A stretch of DNA of 64,000 nt from Caballeronia telluris. GTDB lineage: Bacteria; Pseudomonadota; Gammaproteobacteria; Burkholderiales; Burkholderiaceae. How positions within the stretch are numbered: position 1 is the first letter of the stretch; each line of letters opens with the position of its first letter. The position numbers and the translations under genes were made by a program. The notes below the pieces were generated by a model. That model was not told where the DNA came from. It saw only the letters and a program-made list of their open reading frames with translations, and made no database searches. The stretch spans positions 31,425 through 95,424 of the forward strand of contig NZ_FCNZ02000023.1 of NCBI RefSeq assembly GCF_001544495.1, in the 5' to 3' direction. Positions 52,449 through 61,766 of this stretch are shown piece by piece.

Positions 52449-52810
52449 ACAAGACCACGCTCATGCGCGGCCTCGTCGCCGCTTCAACTCTTGTGCTCGC
52501 GCAGTTTGCTTGCGCGCACGCTTACCCGAGGCATCAATCGCCCGAGGCGGGCGCCACCGTCTCTCCCGCGCCCCACGAGGTATCGATCGAGTTCGACGAT
52601 GCGCTCGAGCCTGCCTTCAGTTCGATCACGGTAACCGATGGGCAGGGAAAGCCTGTGAATAGCGGCAAGTCAGCAGTGGACGCTGGCAACAAAAAGCTGA
52701 TGAAGGTGGCGCTAGCCAGTCTTGCGCCAGGCTCTTACACCGTTGCGTGGGTGGCCGTCGCCGATGACGGCCACCGTACGCAAGGGCATTACACGTTCAC
52801 CGTGAAGTGA
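52445..52810 (+). CDS. copC: CopC-type periplasmic copper-binding protein
   Basis: A 121-residue protein. The signal peptide ends at FACA, placing His at the mature N-terminus (HAYPRHQSPEAGATV). The Ig-like CopC core includes VSIEFDDALEPAF and ends with DDGHRTQGHYTFTV. The N-terminal His and the D..H pair near the end form a Cu(II) site in the family, and Met-rich Cu(I) loops are absent. It presumably passes copper to a membrane partner or stores it. CopD is not adjacent. Confidence 0.88.
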   Translation: MNKTTLMRGLVAASTLVLAQFACAHAYPRHQSPEAGATVSPAPHEVSIEFDDALEPAFSSITVTDGQGKPVNSGKSAVDAGNKKLMKVALASLAPGSYTVAWVAVADDGHRTQGHYTFTVK

Positions 52811-53209
52811 TGACAGATCCTGTCACCGTTGAGCAGACCTGCATCGCCATCCTGGAGGATGTCCTCTTCGCGCTGGCGGTGGGGTCTCTCGCCTGCTACA
52901 ACGTGCAAACCGCTGTAGATCTTAAGAATCACATGATCGTTGCCCACGATGTCGTCAATGTCGGTGACGATCGCCGAATTGACTTGCTCGTCCCGGATGT
53001 GGGCCTGCCCGGAGGCATGAATGGGAGGCGAATGGCCGATGCCGCGAGAGTCGTTCGGCCCGACTGAAAAGTGCTGTTTATCACGGGCTATGCGGAGAAT
53101 GTGTTCTTCAACGGCGGCCAGGCAGAGCGCAACATGCATGTCCTGACGAAGCCCTTCACGATGGACGCGCTTGGCCAGAAAAATCAAGGAGTTGATTGTC
53201 GGCGTTTAA
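52810..53209 (+). pseudogene. Response-regulator receiver domain, degraded
   Basis: The frame from the ATG at 52810 reads AILEDVLFALAVGSL and QTAVDL, then IDLLVPDVGLPGGMNGRRMADAARV, a receiver core with the phosphorylated Asp. A TGA at 53065-53067 interrupts it. The same frame continues KVLFITGYAENVFF and LTKPFTMDAL. A further frame change near 53170 restores ARKIKELIVGV and a TAA at 53207-53209. One acidic-pocket residue near the start also appears lost. It is a single-domain regulator or the tail of a hybrid kinase, now inactive. Confidence 0.65.
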
Positions 53210-53423
53210 CGGCGCACCGATCCGCTTTAGGCTTGGCGCTCAATCTGTCGCCCGACGTCTATCGCTCGCCCCTGCAGATGAGGGTTTCAAAGTGTGTCAT
53301 CGGTACGTTTGCGAATACGTGACACTCTGTGCTTCCTTGTCCGCATGACTTGCTTCTCGCACCAATCGCATCCATTGGCACGACACTTGCCTGTCAACTT
53401 GGCCGCCGACAGGGAGAAGCCCG

Positions 53424-54443
53424 ATGTTGTCTGACGAAGCGTTGCAGGACTGGAGGAGCAACGCGCTGCAACTCGAAGCGGCGGTTGCGCAGGCGCTCAT
53501 CGGCCAGCCGGAGGTGACGCGCCTCATCACCGTGGCGCTGTTCGCGCGCGGACACGTGCTGCTTGAAGGCGACGTCGGCGTCGGCAAGACCACGCTGCTG
53601 CGTGCGTTCGCGCGGGCGATCGGCGGCGAGTTCGAGCGGGTCGAGGGGACCATCGACCTGATGCCGGGCGATCTCATCTATCACACCTATGTCGATGGCG
53701 AAGGCGCGCCGCGCATCGATCCCGGTCCACTGCTGCGTCATGGCGAGCGCCTCACGACGTTCTTCTTCAACGAGGTCAACCGCGCGCGGCCGCAGGTGCA
53801 ATCGCTCTTGTTGCGCGCAATGGCGGAGCGTTCCGTGTCCGCATTCAATCGCGAGCACCACTTTCCGCACATGACGGTGTTTGCGGATCGCAACAAGGTC
53901 GAGAAGGAGGAGACCTTCGAGCTGGCGTCCGCCGCGCGCGACCGCTTCATGTTCGAGCTGAACATGACGACGCCTCCCGAGTCCGCGATTCGCAGACGTC
54001 TCGTGTTCGATCCGCATTTCCATGACGTCGATACCGTGCTCGAACAGGTGCCTGACGGTATGTTCGCGTGGCGCGAGTTGAACGCGGTGGCAGCGTCGAT
54101 CCAACGCAGCGTGCGCGCGAGCGAAACCATCGAACGATACGTGCTGCAACTCTGGGAAGCGACCGAACGGCCCGCGCAATACGGCATCGTGCTCGACGAC
54201 GTCGATATGGATCGGCTCGTACTGGCGGGCGCGAGTCCGCGCGGAATGAGTGCGCTGGTGCGTGCAGCGCGCGTGGTGGCGTGGCTCGCGGGACGCGCGC
54301 ACCTGATCCCGGAGGACATTCACGCCGTGTTGCCGGCGGCGCTTGGTCATCGCGTGTTCTTTACGCCGATCTATGAGCTGCGCCGCGCAGAACTCGCCGC
54401 CGCGCTCGCGCAGGCGATCATGCTGCGCGTGGCCGCGCCCTGA
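53424..54443 (+). CDS. mxaR: MoxR-type AAA+ ATPase (MxaR)
   Basis: A 339-residue ATPase. Walker A GDVGVGKTT is near residue 49. The Walker B region reads FFFNEVNRARPQVQSLLLRAMAE near 112, where the usual DEINR has Asn for Asp but keeps Glu. The sensor region and lid follow. It leads six genes in the order of mxaR-S-A-C-K-L, which in methylotrophs is needed for assembly and cofactor/metal insertion of periplasmic methanol dehydrogenase. It is likely a chaperone working with the von Willebrand (vWA) proteins encoded downstream. Confidence 0.8.
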   Translation: MLSDEALQDWRSNALQLEAAVAQALIGQPEVTRLITVALFARGHVLLEGDVGVGKTTLLRAFARAIGGEFERVEGTIDLMPGDLIYHTYVDGEGAPRIDPGPLLRHGERLTTFFFNEVNRARPQVQSLLLRAMAERSVSAFNREHHFPHMTVFADRNKVEKEETFELASAARDRFMFELNMTTPPESAIRRRLVFDPHFHDVDTVLEQVPDGMFAWRELNAVAASIQRSVRASETIERYVLQLWEATERPAQYGIVLDDVDMDRLVLAGASPRGMSALVRAARVVAWLAGRAHLIPEDIHAVLPAALGHRVFFTPIYELRRAELAAALAQAIMLRVAAP

Positions 54444-54458
54444 AGCGGAGGCTGCGCG

Positions 54459-55328
54459 ATGAGCCCCGCTCACGAATTCCATTACCGGATGCCGTCGCAA
54501 GTACACGGTCATCGTCCGGGATCGCATCACGGTTCCAGCATCGGTGTCGGACAGGCCTTCGCAACCCACGCACGTCTCTTCGATCACCCCGATCCGCGTC
54601 GCCTCGATCTGCGTGCTAGCTTGCGGCATCCGGGGCGCGAGTGGCTCGTGCGGCTGCATCGACAGCGCTCGGCACTCACGGTGCATGCGCTCGTGGACGT
54701 ATCGGCATCGATGACGTTCGGCTCGCCGCGCACCAAGCTCGACATCGCCGGCGATTTCGTCGATTCGCTGGGACTCAGTGCGTTTCGCGTGGGCGACCCG
54801 GTTGGACTGCTCGCGTTCGATACCGCGTTGCGCGATGAGCTCACGATGCCCGCGCGTCGTCACCGAGGCGCGGGTGCGGCAATGCGCGCATTGTTGCACG
54901 AAGGGCGCAGGCTCGCGGCGCAACGTGACGGCAGCGGTGCGGCTGGCCTGCGGCGCGCAGCAGAACGACTGGGCGGGCGCGAGGGGATCGTGTTCGTTGT
55001 ATCGGACTTTCACTGGCCGTTGGATACCTTGCGCGGATCGTTCGAGCTAATGGCTCCGGCTCTTGTCGTGCCGCTGGTCGTGTGGGATCCGGTCGAACTG
55101 GAAGCGCCATCGCGCAACGCGCTCATGATGGTGCGCGATGCGGAGTCGCACGAGCGGCGCGCCTTGTGGATGCGCCCCGCGCTGCGCATGCAATGGCGCG
55201 ATGCGATCCGGCATCGGCGCGCGCAGATCGATGGGTTGTGCCGGGCGCACGGCGTGCGTCCGCTGTATCTGAGCGGAACGTTCGATCCGGAGACGGTGTC
55301 GCGATACTTCGTGGAGATGGCCGGATGA
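54459..55328 (+). CDS. mxaS: DUF58-family protein (MxaS)
   Basis: A 289-residue soluble protein with the DUF58 vWA-like core. LRHPGREWLVRLHRQRSALT leads to VHALVDVSASMTFG, a MIDAS-like DxSxS site near residue 85, and later EGIVFVVSDFHWPL. DUF58 proteins are the standard partners of MoxR ATPases. It starts 15 bp after mxaR and overlaps the next gene by 4 bp. Confidence 0.8.
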   Translation: MSPAHEFHYRMPSQVHGHRPGSHHGSSIGVGQAFATHARLFDHPDPRRLDLRASLRHPGREWLVRLHRQRSALTVHALVDVSASMTFGSPRTKLDIAGDFVDSLGLSAFRVGDPVGLLAFDTALRDELTMPARRHRGAGAAMRALLHEGRRLAAQRDGSGAAGLRRAAERLGGREGIVFVVSDFHWPLDTLRGSFELMAPALVVPLVVWDPVELEAPSRNALMMVRDAESHERRALWMRPALRMQWRDAIRHRRAQIDGLCRAHGVRPLYLSGTFDPETVSRYFVEMAG

Positions 55329-56206
55329 TCGCACGATCGGTCATCGTGATTGCCTTGATGGCGCTTGCGCCTTACGCGGTCGCACAACAATCGGCCGTCG
55401 CGACGACCGAGCAGCCGCGCAGTTTCGGCTACATGTTAGGCGATGTGATGACCCAGCGCGTCTTGCTGCGCGTGGGCAACCGACCGTTCGAACCTTCTGC
55501 GTTGCCGCCGCTGGAGCGCACCGGGGCGTGGCTCACGCGACGCGCGGCTGCGATCGAAACGGACGGCGCCGGGAACCGATGGCTCGTGCTCGAATATCAG
55601 GTGATCAACGCGCCGCAGACGCTTGCTGCGATCGCGTTGCCTGCTTTGACGCTGACTAGCCGCGCGTCCGGCGGCGCGGCACTGAGCATTGCGGCATGGC
55701 CGGTGAGCGTGGCGCCGCTGACGCCTCGCATCGCATTCGCTCAAGGCGCGTTGCAACCATTGCAGCCCGACCGACAGCCCTCGCTTCTGCCGACGGCGCC
55801 GCTGCAGAGGCGCTTGACTGTGTCACTGGTGACGCTTGCATTTGTTGTGTTCGCGTGGCTTGGATGGTGGCTGTGGCGCAATCATCGCGATGCTTGCCAA
55901 ATGCCTTTCGCGCGTGCGTGGCATGCGCTGAAGAGATTCAATGCGGCCCAGGTCGATCACGATTCCGACGCTTGGCGCCAAGTCCATCGCGCACTGAACG
56001 ATGCCGCCGGCCAAGCTCTTCATCCGGGCACGCTCGACGCTCTGTTCGTCCGAGCGCCTTACCTGGAACCGATGCGAGCCCGGATTGAACGCTTCTACGC
56101 GCACTCCGGCGAGCGGTTTTACGCGCTTGCGCCGGCGCACGAGCCCTATCGGTTGCTCGACTTGTGCCGCGATTTGCGCTGCCTCGAAAGGCGCAATCGA
56201 CGATGA
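55325..56206 (+). CDS. mxaA: MxaA-like exported/membrane protein
   Basis: A 293-residue protein with a signal peptide (MIARSVIVIALMALAPYAVA), a periplasmic beta-rich domain (LGDVMTQRVLLRVGNRPFE), one membrane span (VSLVTLAFVVFAWLGWWLW, about residues 165-183) and a cytoplasmic helical tail (MPFARAWHALKRFNAA). Sequence family is hard to judge alone, but layout, topology and position between DUF58 and vWA genes match MxaA, implicated in methanol dehydrogenase metal insertion. It overlaps both neighbours by 4 bp. Confidence 0.7.
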   Translation: MIARSVIVIALMALAPYAVAQQSAVATTEQPRSFGYMLGDVMTQRVLLRVGNRPFEPSALPPLERTGAWLTRRAAAIETDGAGNRWLVLEYQVINAPQTLAAIALPALTLTSRASGGAALSIAAWPVSVAPLTPRIAFAQGALQPLQPDRQPSLLPTAPLQRRLTVSLVTLAFVVFAWLGWWLWRNHRDACQMPFARAWHALKRFNAAQVDHDSDAWRQVHRALNDAAGQALHPGTLDALFVRAPYLEPMRARIERFYAHSGERFYALAPAHEPYRLLDLCRDLRCLERRNRR

Positions 56207-57201
56207 CCGCCTCGTTCGGTTTCGCATCGCCTTGGATGCTCGCACTGCTTCCGCTTGCCTTGTTGCCGCTAGCGCCGCGCATCAGCGACACGCTGCTTTA
56301 CTCGCACGTCGCATGGTTGCCGCGTGACCGGCTCGGTCATGCCGCCGGCATTGCACTGCGCGTGATCGCGGTGGCCACGATGCTGTTAATCGTGATCGGA
56401 CTCGCCGATCCGCGTGAGACGGAAAAAGCGGTGACGCATGTCGCGCGAGGCGCCGAGATCATGGTGCTGATGGACCGGAGTTCGAGTATGGACGCGTTCG
56501 TCCCGCCTAAGAGCGTCTACGCGGCGGGCGCGATGGCGGGCGGCGTGTCGAAGAACGCGTCGGCGCGCGAGGTGCTAACGCGCTTCATCGATAAACGGGG
56601 CAGCGACCTCGTCGGGTTCATGATGTTCGGCACGAGCCCACTGCTCGTGTTGCCTTTCACGCGCGACAAGGAAGCGATTCGGAGCGCCGTGGCGAGCACC
56701 GGCATCGGACGAGGGATGCCGGATACGCGGCTCGATCGCGGGCTGCTCGCTGCGATCGGCCAGTTCGAGCGGCGCGACTACAACGGAAATCGCGTGATCA
56801 TCCTCGTCTCGGACGGCGGCGCGCGTATCAATGCGCCGATGCGCTCGCGCATCGCGGCGGGGCTCGCGCGGGAACGCCTCACGGTGTATTTCATTTACTT
56901 GCGCAGCAGCGCGAACAGCACCGATCTGAACGCGATCACGCCGGCCGACGAGTCGTCCGAGGAGGTCGAATTGCATCGCTATTTTCAGTCGCTGAAGACG
57001 CCGTATCGGCTTTACCAGACGGACGATTCGAGCGCGATGGCAGCGGCGATGGCAGAGATCGACGCGCAGCAGAATTTTCCGGTTTCGTACGTTGAGCGTG
57101 TACCAGAGAGGAGCCGCAGTACGTCATTTCTTGCTTTGGCGTTGGCTGGCTGTGCGCTGCTGTTTGCGTTGCGATTTGCATTGTTGCGGAGTTGGTCATG
57201 A
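56203..57201 (+). CDS. mxaC: von Willebrand factor A membrane protein (MxaC, BatA-like)
   Basis: A 332-residue protein. Two N-terminal membrane segments (about residues 9-22 and 50-70) are followed by a vWA domain with a full MIDAS motif (VLMDRSSSMDAF near residue 91), TRLDRGLLAAIG and ILVSDGG. A C-terminal membrane span near residue 310 follows. The domain faces the periplasm. This BatA-type protein binds a metal ion and protein partners, here presumably the dehydrogenase. It overlaps the mxaA- and mxaK-like genes. Confidence 0.8.
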   Translation: MTASFGFASPWMLALLPLALLPLAPRISDTLLYSHVAWLPRDRLGHAAGIALRVIAVATMLLIVIGLADPRETEKAVTHVARGAEIMVLMDRSSSMDAFVPPKSVYAAGAMAGGVSKNASAREVLTRFIDKRGSDLVGFMMFGTSPLLVLPFTRDKEAIRSAVASTGIGRGMPDTRLDRGLLAAIGQFERRDYNGNRVIILVSDGGARINAPMRSRIAAGLARERLTVYFIYLRSSANSTDLNAITPADESSEEVELHRYFQSLKTPYRLYQTDDSSAMAAAMAEIDAQQNFPVSYVERVPERSRSTSFLALALAGCALLFALRFALLRSWS

Positions 57202-57740
57202 GGCGCCGCGTCCTTCATGCGGTGTTTGCGGGGGCTGTGCTTTGTTGCGCCGTCTGGGCTGGATTCGAAGGCTGGCGTCTCCTCGATGCGCAACGGAGCA
57301 ATGTGGACGTGATGCGTGCGGGTGCTGCGTCGGATGTCGCCGATAAATCGCCACGTGTTCGGCTTGCGCAAGCGGTTGCTCTATCGAAAGCAGGGCAGCG
57401 CGATGCGGCGGCGAAACTCTACGATGGGCTCATCACTAGCGCTGATCTTGACGACATTGGAGAGGCCGCCCTATTTGATCTTGCGAACATGTACCTGCGC
57501 GAAGCAATCGCCGCGGGCGGGCGCAATCCGATCGCGTCGGCGCCGCTCGCCGAACTTGCGAAGAACCGTTATCGCGAGCTGCTTCGCGCGAAACCCGACG
57601 ACTGGGACGCACGCTATAACCTCGAACGCGCGCTTTGGCTGCAGCCAGAGAGCGCGCAGGCTTTCGACGATGGACGCGAACCTTACGAGGTCCGCCGCAT
57701 GATCAAGGTGCCGGACGTCGCGCTTGGGGATTTGCCGTGA
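57198..57740 (+). CDS. mxaK: MxaK-like membrane-anchored protein
   Basis: A 180-residue protein with an N-terminal membrane anchor (VLHAVFAGAVLCCAVWAGF) and a helical, TPR-like periplasmic region (RLAQAVALSKAGQRDAAAKL; LFDLANMYLREAIAAGG; DDWDARYNLERAL). Size, topology and place between two vWA genes match MxaK. It starts with the ATG at 57198 and ends overlapping the GTG start of the next gene, so all six genes appear translationally coupled or nearly so. Confidence 0.7.
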   Translation: MRRRVLHAVFAGAVLCCAVWAGFEGWRLLDAQRSNVDVMRAGAASDVADKSPRVRLAQAVALSKAGQRDAAAKLYDGLITSADLDDIGEAALFDLANMYLREAIAAGGRNPIASAPLAELAKNRYRELLRAKPDDWDARYNLERALWLQPESAQAFDDGREPYEVRRMIKVPDVALGDLP

Positions 57741-58648
57741 CCGTGACGGCGGCTTATCGGCAATGGGCGCTCGCCGTCGCGGTCGTATTACTTGCGGCCG
57801 CGATCTGGATGCCTGGCGTGAGGTTGATGCGCGACCGTTTCGATTACGTCGTGACCTTCGACATCACGCAAAGCATGAACGTCGAGGACGTGTTGGTGGA
57901 GGGCGTGCGCACAAGCCGCCTCGTCTATGCGCGCGAGGCGATGCGCCGAGCGTTGCGGCGGATGCCGTGTGGGTCGAAAGTCGGATGGAGCGTGTTCACT
58001 GGAACACGATCGCTGCTGCTGCTGGAGCCGATCGAAGTCTGCGAACACTACGACGCGCTCACGACATCGCTCGATGGCATCGACGGACGAATGCGTTGGG
58101 CCAACGCGAGCCGTATCGCCAACGGCGGGCTGTTTTCGGCGATCCGCCAAGCAAAGCAGATGGGGGACGACGTAGCAGTCGTTTTCATGACCGACGGACA
58201 AGAGGCGCCGCCGCGTCCGCTATCCGATACGTCGATGCTCGGGATCACGCCGGGAGAAGTTCGCGGGTGGCTGATGGGTGTCGGTGGCGATCAGCCAGCG
58301 CCGATACCGAAAACCGATAGCGACGGCCGGCCCGCAGGCTTCTGGCTCGCAACCGACGTCGTGCAGACAAGCGCGATGTCGTCCGCGCAGCGGGGGGGAG
58401 TGAGTCATGAGGAGCTGTCGGCGCTAAGAGATGGGTATCTTAAGACGCTCGGCGGGCAGACGGGGCTTGAGTATCGCGCGTTGTCGACACAGAAGGCGCT
58501 GGGGGATGCGTTGCTCGATTCGCGGTTTGCTAAGCGGGTTGGTTCGACGGTAGATGTCCGATGGTGTGCTGCGTTGGGGGCTCTTGTGGCGCTCGTGGTG
58601 GTGTTTTTGCCGGATTTTCGTGGGGCGCGTGTGGTGCCTCGTCGGTAA
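57737..58648 (+). CDS. mxaL: von Willebrand factor A membrane protein (MxaL, BatB-like)
   Basis: A 303-residue protein starting at GTG 57737 (overlap GTGA with mxaK). An N-terminal membrane segment (WALAVAVVLLAAAIWMPGV) is followed by a vWA domain with MIDAS residues in TFDITQSMNVED near residue 43 and VVFMTDGQEAP. A C-terminal span (VRWCAALGALVALVVVFLP) ends the protein. It is the last gene of the cluster. No mxaD, mxaF or xoxF follows in the window. Confidence 0.75.
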   Translation: MTVTAAYRQWALAVAVVLLAAAIWMPGVRLMRDRFDYVVTFDITQSMNVEDVLVEGVRTSRLVYAREAMRRALRRMPCGSKVGWSVFTGTRSLLLLEPIEVCEHYDALTTSLDGIDGRMRWANASRIANGGLFSAIRQAKQMGDDVAVVFMTDGQEAPPRPLSDTSMLGITPGEVRGWLMGVGGDQPAPIPKTDSDGRPAGFWLATDVVQTSAMSSAQRGGVSHEELSALRDGYLKTLGGQTGLEYRALSTQKALGDALLDSRFAKRVGSTVDVRWCAALGALVALVVVFLPDFRGARVVPRR

Positions 58649-58743
58649 CGGACGCGTTGCATTTCTCGTCGCGTTGCAATGACCTTATGAGCGGGGAGCG
58701 CATGATTGCAGCCGTCAGGGCAACCACCGCTTCTACCCGAAAA

Positions 58744-59457
58744 CTAATCAACGCGGTACCAGCGACCGGTTTCCGGGCACACGACGGCTGGTGCGCCGTT
58801 CGACCAGACTTGCTCTTCGTCCAGTTGAAGTGAGGTCGTACGGGCAGTGTCAAAGACCACCTTAAGTGCTTGCCCGACATGAGGGTCTTCGATGGAAAGC
58901 TCCCAGGTCAGGAATATCTGAGTGCAATCCTGGTCCGGCGCAAAGTCGGCCGCACTGAAACTGCCGCTGTGGCGCTGAATGACACCATGAGGCTGGCCAG
59001 TATCGAATATCACCGCTGTTCCGCGGGTCAAGGGGATGCGATGGCCCGTAGAGGGAAAATGCAAGTCCAGGCCGCTGTCGTCGCTCAGGAAGAGATTGCA
59101 AAAGGCCGCGCCACCATATTGCGCACCGTCATGGTGGTAGCGTGCGCCACGACAGGCCATAAGCGCTACGTCACTGGACGCAAGCACAGTGGGCAGTCCG
59201 AGCGCGCGCGTCCAGTCGGACATTGCCTCCACGCAACGCCTGTAGTCCGGCCAGCGCACTTGCGTTCGCGCCAAAGGCATTGCCTCGACGTCTCCGGGCT
59301 CCAGGACGAGGCGCGAGGAAATCTCTCGTTGCCAATCCGCGAGCACGCGCGCAGGGGGCACGGGCACATCGAGCGTGCCTGATAAAACGATGTCACTTAC
59401 GCGTCGACTGCGGATGGCGTCGCCGCTCCAGAAAAAGGAAGTCAGCATGTCGCGCAT
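58744..59457 (-). CDS. Fe(II)/2-oxoglutarate-dependent oxygenase-like protein
   Basis: A 237-residue cytoplasmic protein with a cupin-like oxygenase core. The metal ligands are probably in RYHHDGAQYGG (an H-x-D motif) near residue 107 and the distal His in TGQPHGVIQRH near residue 153, with a following Arg that could hold 2-oxoglutarate. Similar fold to PKHD-type hydroxylases, though shorter conservation is visible. An internal Met at codon 4 is an alternative start. It stands alone, convergent with the mxa cluster; the substrate is unknown. Confidence 0.7.
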   Translation of the reverse strand: MRDMLTSFFWSGDAIRSRRVSDIVLSGTLDVPVPPARVLADWQREISSRLVLEPGDVEAMPLARTQVRWPDYRRCVEAMSDWTRALGLPTVLASSDVALMACRGARYHHDGAQYGGAAFCNLFLSDDSGLDLHFPSTGHRIPLTRGTAVIFDTGQPHGVIQRHSGSFSAADFAPDQDCTQIFLTWELSIEDPHVGQALKVVFDTARTTSLQLDEEQVWSNGAPAVVCPETGRWYRVD

Positions 59458-59602
59458 CGGTGCTGTTGAAGGGAGCTCATCAGGTCATTGTAACGATTCA
59501 GCCCGCCAACTCGCCGAAAACCCGGTCAGAAGCGGACAGTCAACCTGTCGCCAACGCCGCGCCTCTCGAAGGGCCAAGAGCGGCCCCGTGAGATCGACAA
59601 GT

Positions 59603-59885
59603 TCAGGACCCTTCCGCGCCCGCGCCGCGGGCCATCAGGAAATTGTCTAGCTGCTCGAACGTCTCGGGCATCGCCTCGTCCATTCCTTCGATGGCGACGT
59701 CGAGCGCTTCCTTCGACGGATAGAGCTCGCGCATCACCAGCCGTGTCTTGCCCTCCTTCTCCTCGAAGGTCACCGTCGTGACGGCACCGTCCTCGGTTTC
59801 CTCGTTTGTCCAGACGAGGCGGGCGTTCGGCACCACTTCGAGGTATTTCCCAAAGAACGCCATGGGCGCCGCGGTCTTGGAGTGA
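59603..59885 (-). pseudogene. SRPBCC/AHSA1-type protein, C-terminal fragment
   Basis: The minus-strand frame reads PMAFFGKYLEVVPNARLVWT, EDGAVTTVTFEEKEGKTRLV and ends EQLDNFLMARG. This is the C-terminal half of an AHSA1-like START-fold protein. Its N-terminus is replaced at about 59885 by the end of an IS3-family element. The remaining piece cannot form the full binding cavity. Confidence 0.7.
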
Positions 59886-59887
59886 GC

Positions 59888-60560
59888 GCGGCTAAAATCT
59901 TGGACCGATTTATGCCGTAATTCCAAGACTCTGCCGGTATTCGACCGGGCTGAGGGAGCCGAGCGAGACTTGATCCGTTTTGCGTTATACCAGCGGATGT
60001 ACGAGCCAACGACTTCGATGAATTGATCAACGGTCGTGGCCCGCCAGTCACGGGGATAGAATAACTCCGTCTTGAGGCGCCCGAAGAAACCTTCGCAGGC
60101 TGCATTATCCGGCGAACATCTTTGCGCGACATCGAGCGAATCAGTCTGGCATCCCGCATCCGTGAGAGCCACCCCGGCCAGCGATAGTGCGCACCGCGAT
60201 CGGAGTGAACCACGGGCCGCTCCTCACAGCCAGCCACCGACTCAATCGCCGAATCCAGCATGGTATTGACGAGGTCTGCAACCGGCCGCGTGCCGATTGA
60301 CCAGCTCACAACGAGACCGTCGAAGCAGTCGATCACCGGCGACAGATATACCTTACCGGCTGGGATCTGGAACTCGGTAATGTCGGTTAGCCATTTCTGA
60401 TTTGGAGCGGCGGCACAGAAGTCACGATTGATGATGTTTTCGGGCGCGGGGCTAATGAGATGGTCACCCCACCCTACACACGGGTTACGCTGTAGGGTGT
60501 TTTCTTTCGGGCGGCCATCACGCAGAACGTAGCGCTGGTTCGGATCGATCTGGGGAAACA
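59888..60560 (-). mobile_element. IS3-family element remnant, OrfB with frameshift
   Basis: On the minus strand, frames give PNQKWLTDITEFQIPAGKVY (first Asp), PVVHSDRGAHY (second Asp), then after a frame change SPDNAACEGFFGRLKTELFY (Glu) and IRWYNAKRIK. The OrfB stop is at 59910-59912. The N-terminal part and OrfA are missing, because the right side abuts an IS110-type sequence near 60560. Inactive. Confidence 0.75.
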
Positions 60561-60562
60561 TG

Positions 60563-61541
60563 CTTTTCATCTTCATGGCCAAGACAGACATGGCAAAGCC
60601 GTGTTCCGCAAGAAGGTGACCCGCAAGCAACTGATCGAGTTCTTTGCCACCGTCCACGCCTGCACGGTGGTCATGGAAGCCTGCGCCGGTGCCCATCAAA
60701 TGGCACGCAAGCTGGCAGAGTTCGGGCACCAGATCAAGCTCATCTCGCCGCAGTTCGTGCGGCCCTTCGTCAAGAGCAACAAGAACGATTTCGCGGACGC
60801 CGAGGCAATCTGTGAAGCGGCCTCACGCCCGGCGATGCGATTCGTGTCGCCGAAGACCGAATCGCAACAAACGCTGTCCGCCCTGCACCTGGTGAGGGAT
60901 TCTCTGGTGCGGGACCGCATGAAGACGTGCAACCAGATGCACGGCTTTCTGCTCGAGTTCGGCATCAGCCTGCCGATCGGTCAGACGGTTATCGTACGCT
61001 TGCCCGCCGTGCTCGCTGAACACCAGTTACCACCCCGACTGGTCGTCATGCTCGAGCGCCTGCACGCTCACTTCAAATACCTCAGCGAACAGATTGGCGA
61101 ACTCGACAAGAAGCTGAGCAGACAGCTCGCCGAGGATGATCTTGGCCAGCGTCTTCTAACCATTCCAGGTGTCGGTCCGATCACGGCGAGCGTGCTGGCC
61201 GCCAATGGGCGATGGCAAGCAATACGGCTGTAGCCGGGATTTCGCTGCGTCGCTCGGTCTCGTCCCATGCCAGTACAGTACGGGCGGCAAGGCCAACCTG
61301 TGAGGCATCATCAAATGCGGACAAGAATACAAGGCGCTTGCTCGTGCAGTGCGCAAGAGCTTACATGCAGCGGCTCGACAGGCAGACCGGCCGCTTGGCC
61401 GAATGGGTCCGCGCGATGCTCACGCGCCGACATTCGAACGTGGTCGCCTGCGCGCTGGCCAACAAGCTGGCGCGTACCGCGTGGGCGCTGGCGACCCGCA
61501 ACACCACATTCGATGCGCGAGCGAGCGTCACGTCCGCCTGA
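60563..61541 (+). mobile_element. IS110-family transposase remnant
   Basis: The plus strand reads FHLHGQDRHGKAVFRKKVTR, MEACAGAHQMARKLAEFGH, FVKSNKNDFADAEAICEA and the transposase_20 segment LLTIPGVGPITASVLAA. After breaks near 61210, a TGA near 61302 and a shift near 61320 it continues DKNTRRLLVQCARAYMQRLD to TSA and a stop at 61541. The N-terminal DxxK-containing start is missing. At least three lesions plus truncation make it inactive. Confidence 0.8.
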
Positions 61542-61766
61542 ACGCTTAAGTTCCAATCCAGCTTCACCGCGTTTCACCTACCTGGTTTTGCGATCGCTGA
61601 AATTTGATGACGTGAACGGCACAACGGCCTGACGGACAACCTAATAGAAATAACGGCCTTCCAGGCCGAGGGGCTTTTAAGGACCGGCAGGCGCGACTCT
61701 CATCGTGGCGCGGGGAGCGATCCTCACAACGACGCCGGATAGATATAGGCAAGCCAATCCACATCA
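61542..61766. other. Short stretch between IS remnants, no gene seen
   Basis: Sequence between an IS110 remnant and an IS3 remnant. It has no recognisable coding content and may include the lost ends of either element. Confidence 0.45.
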
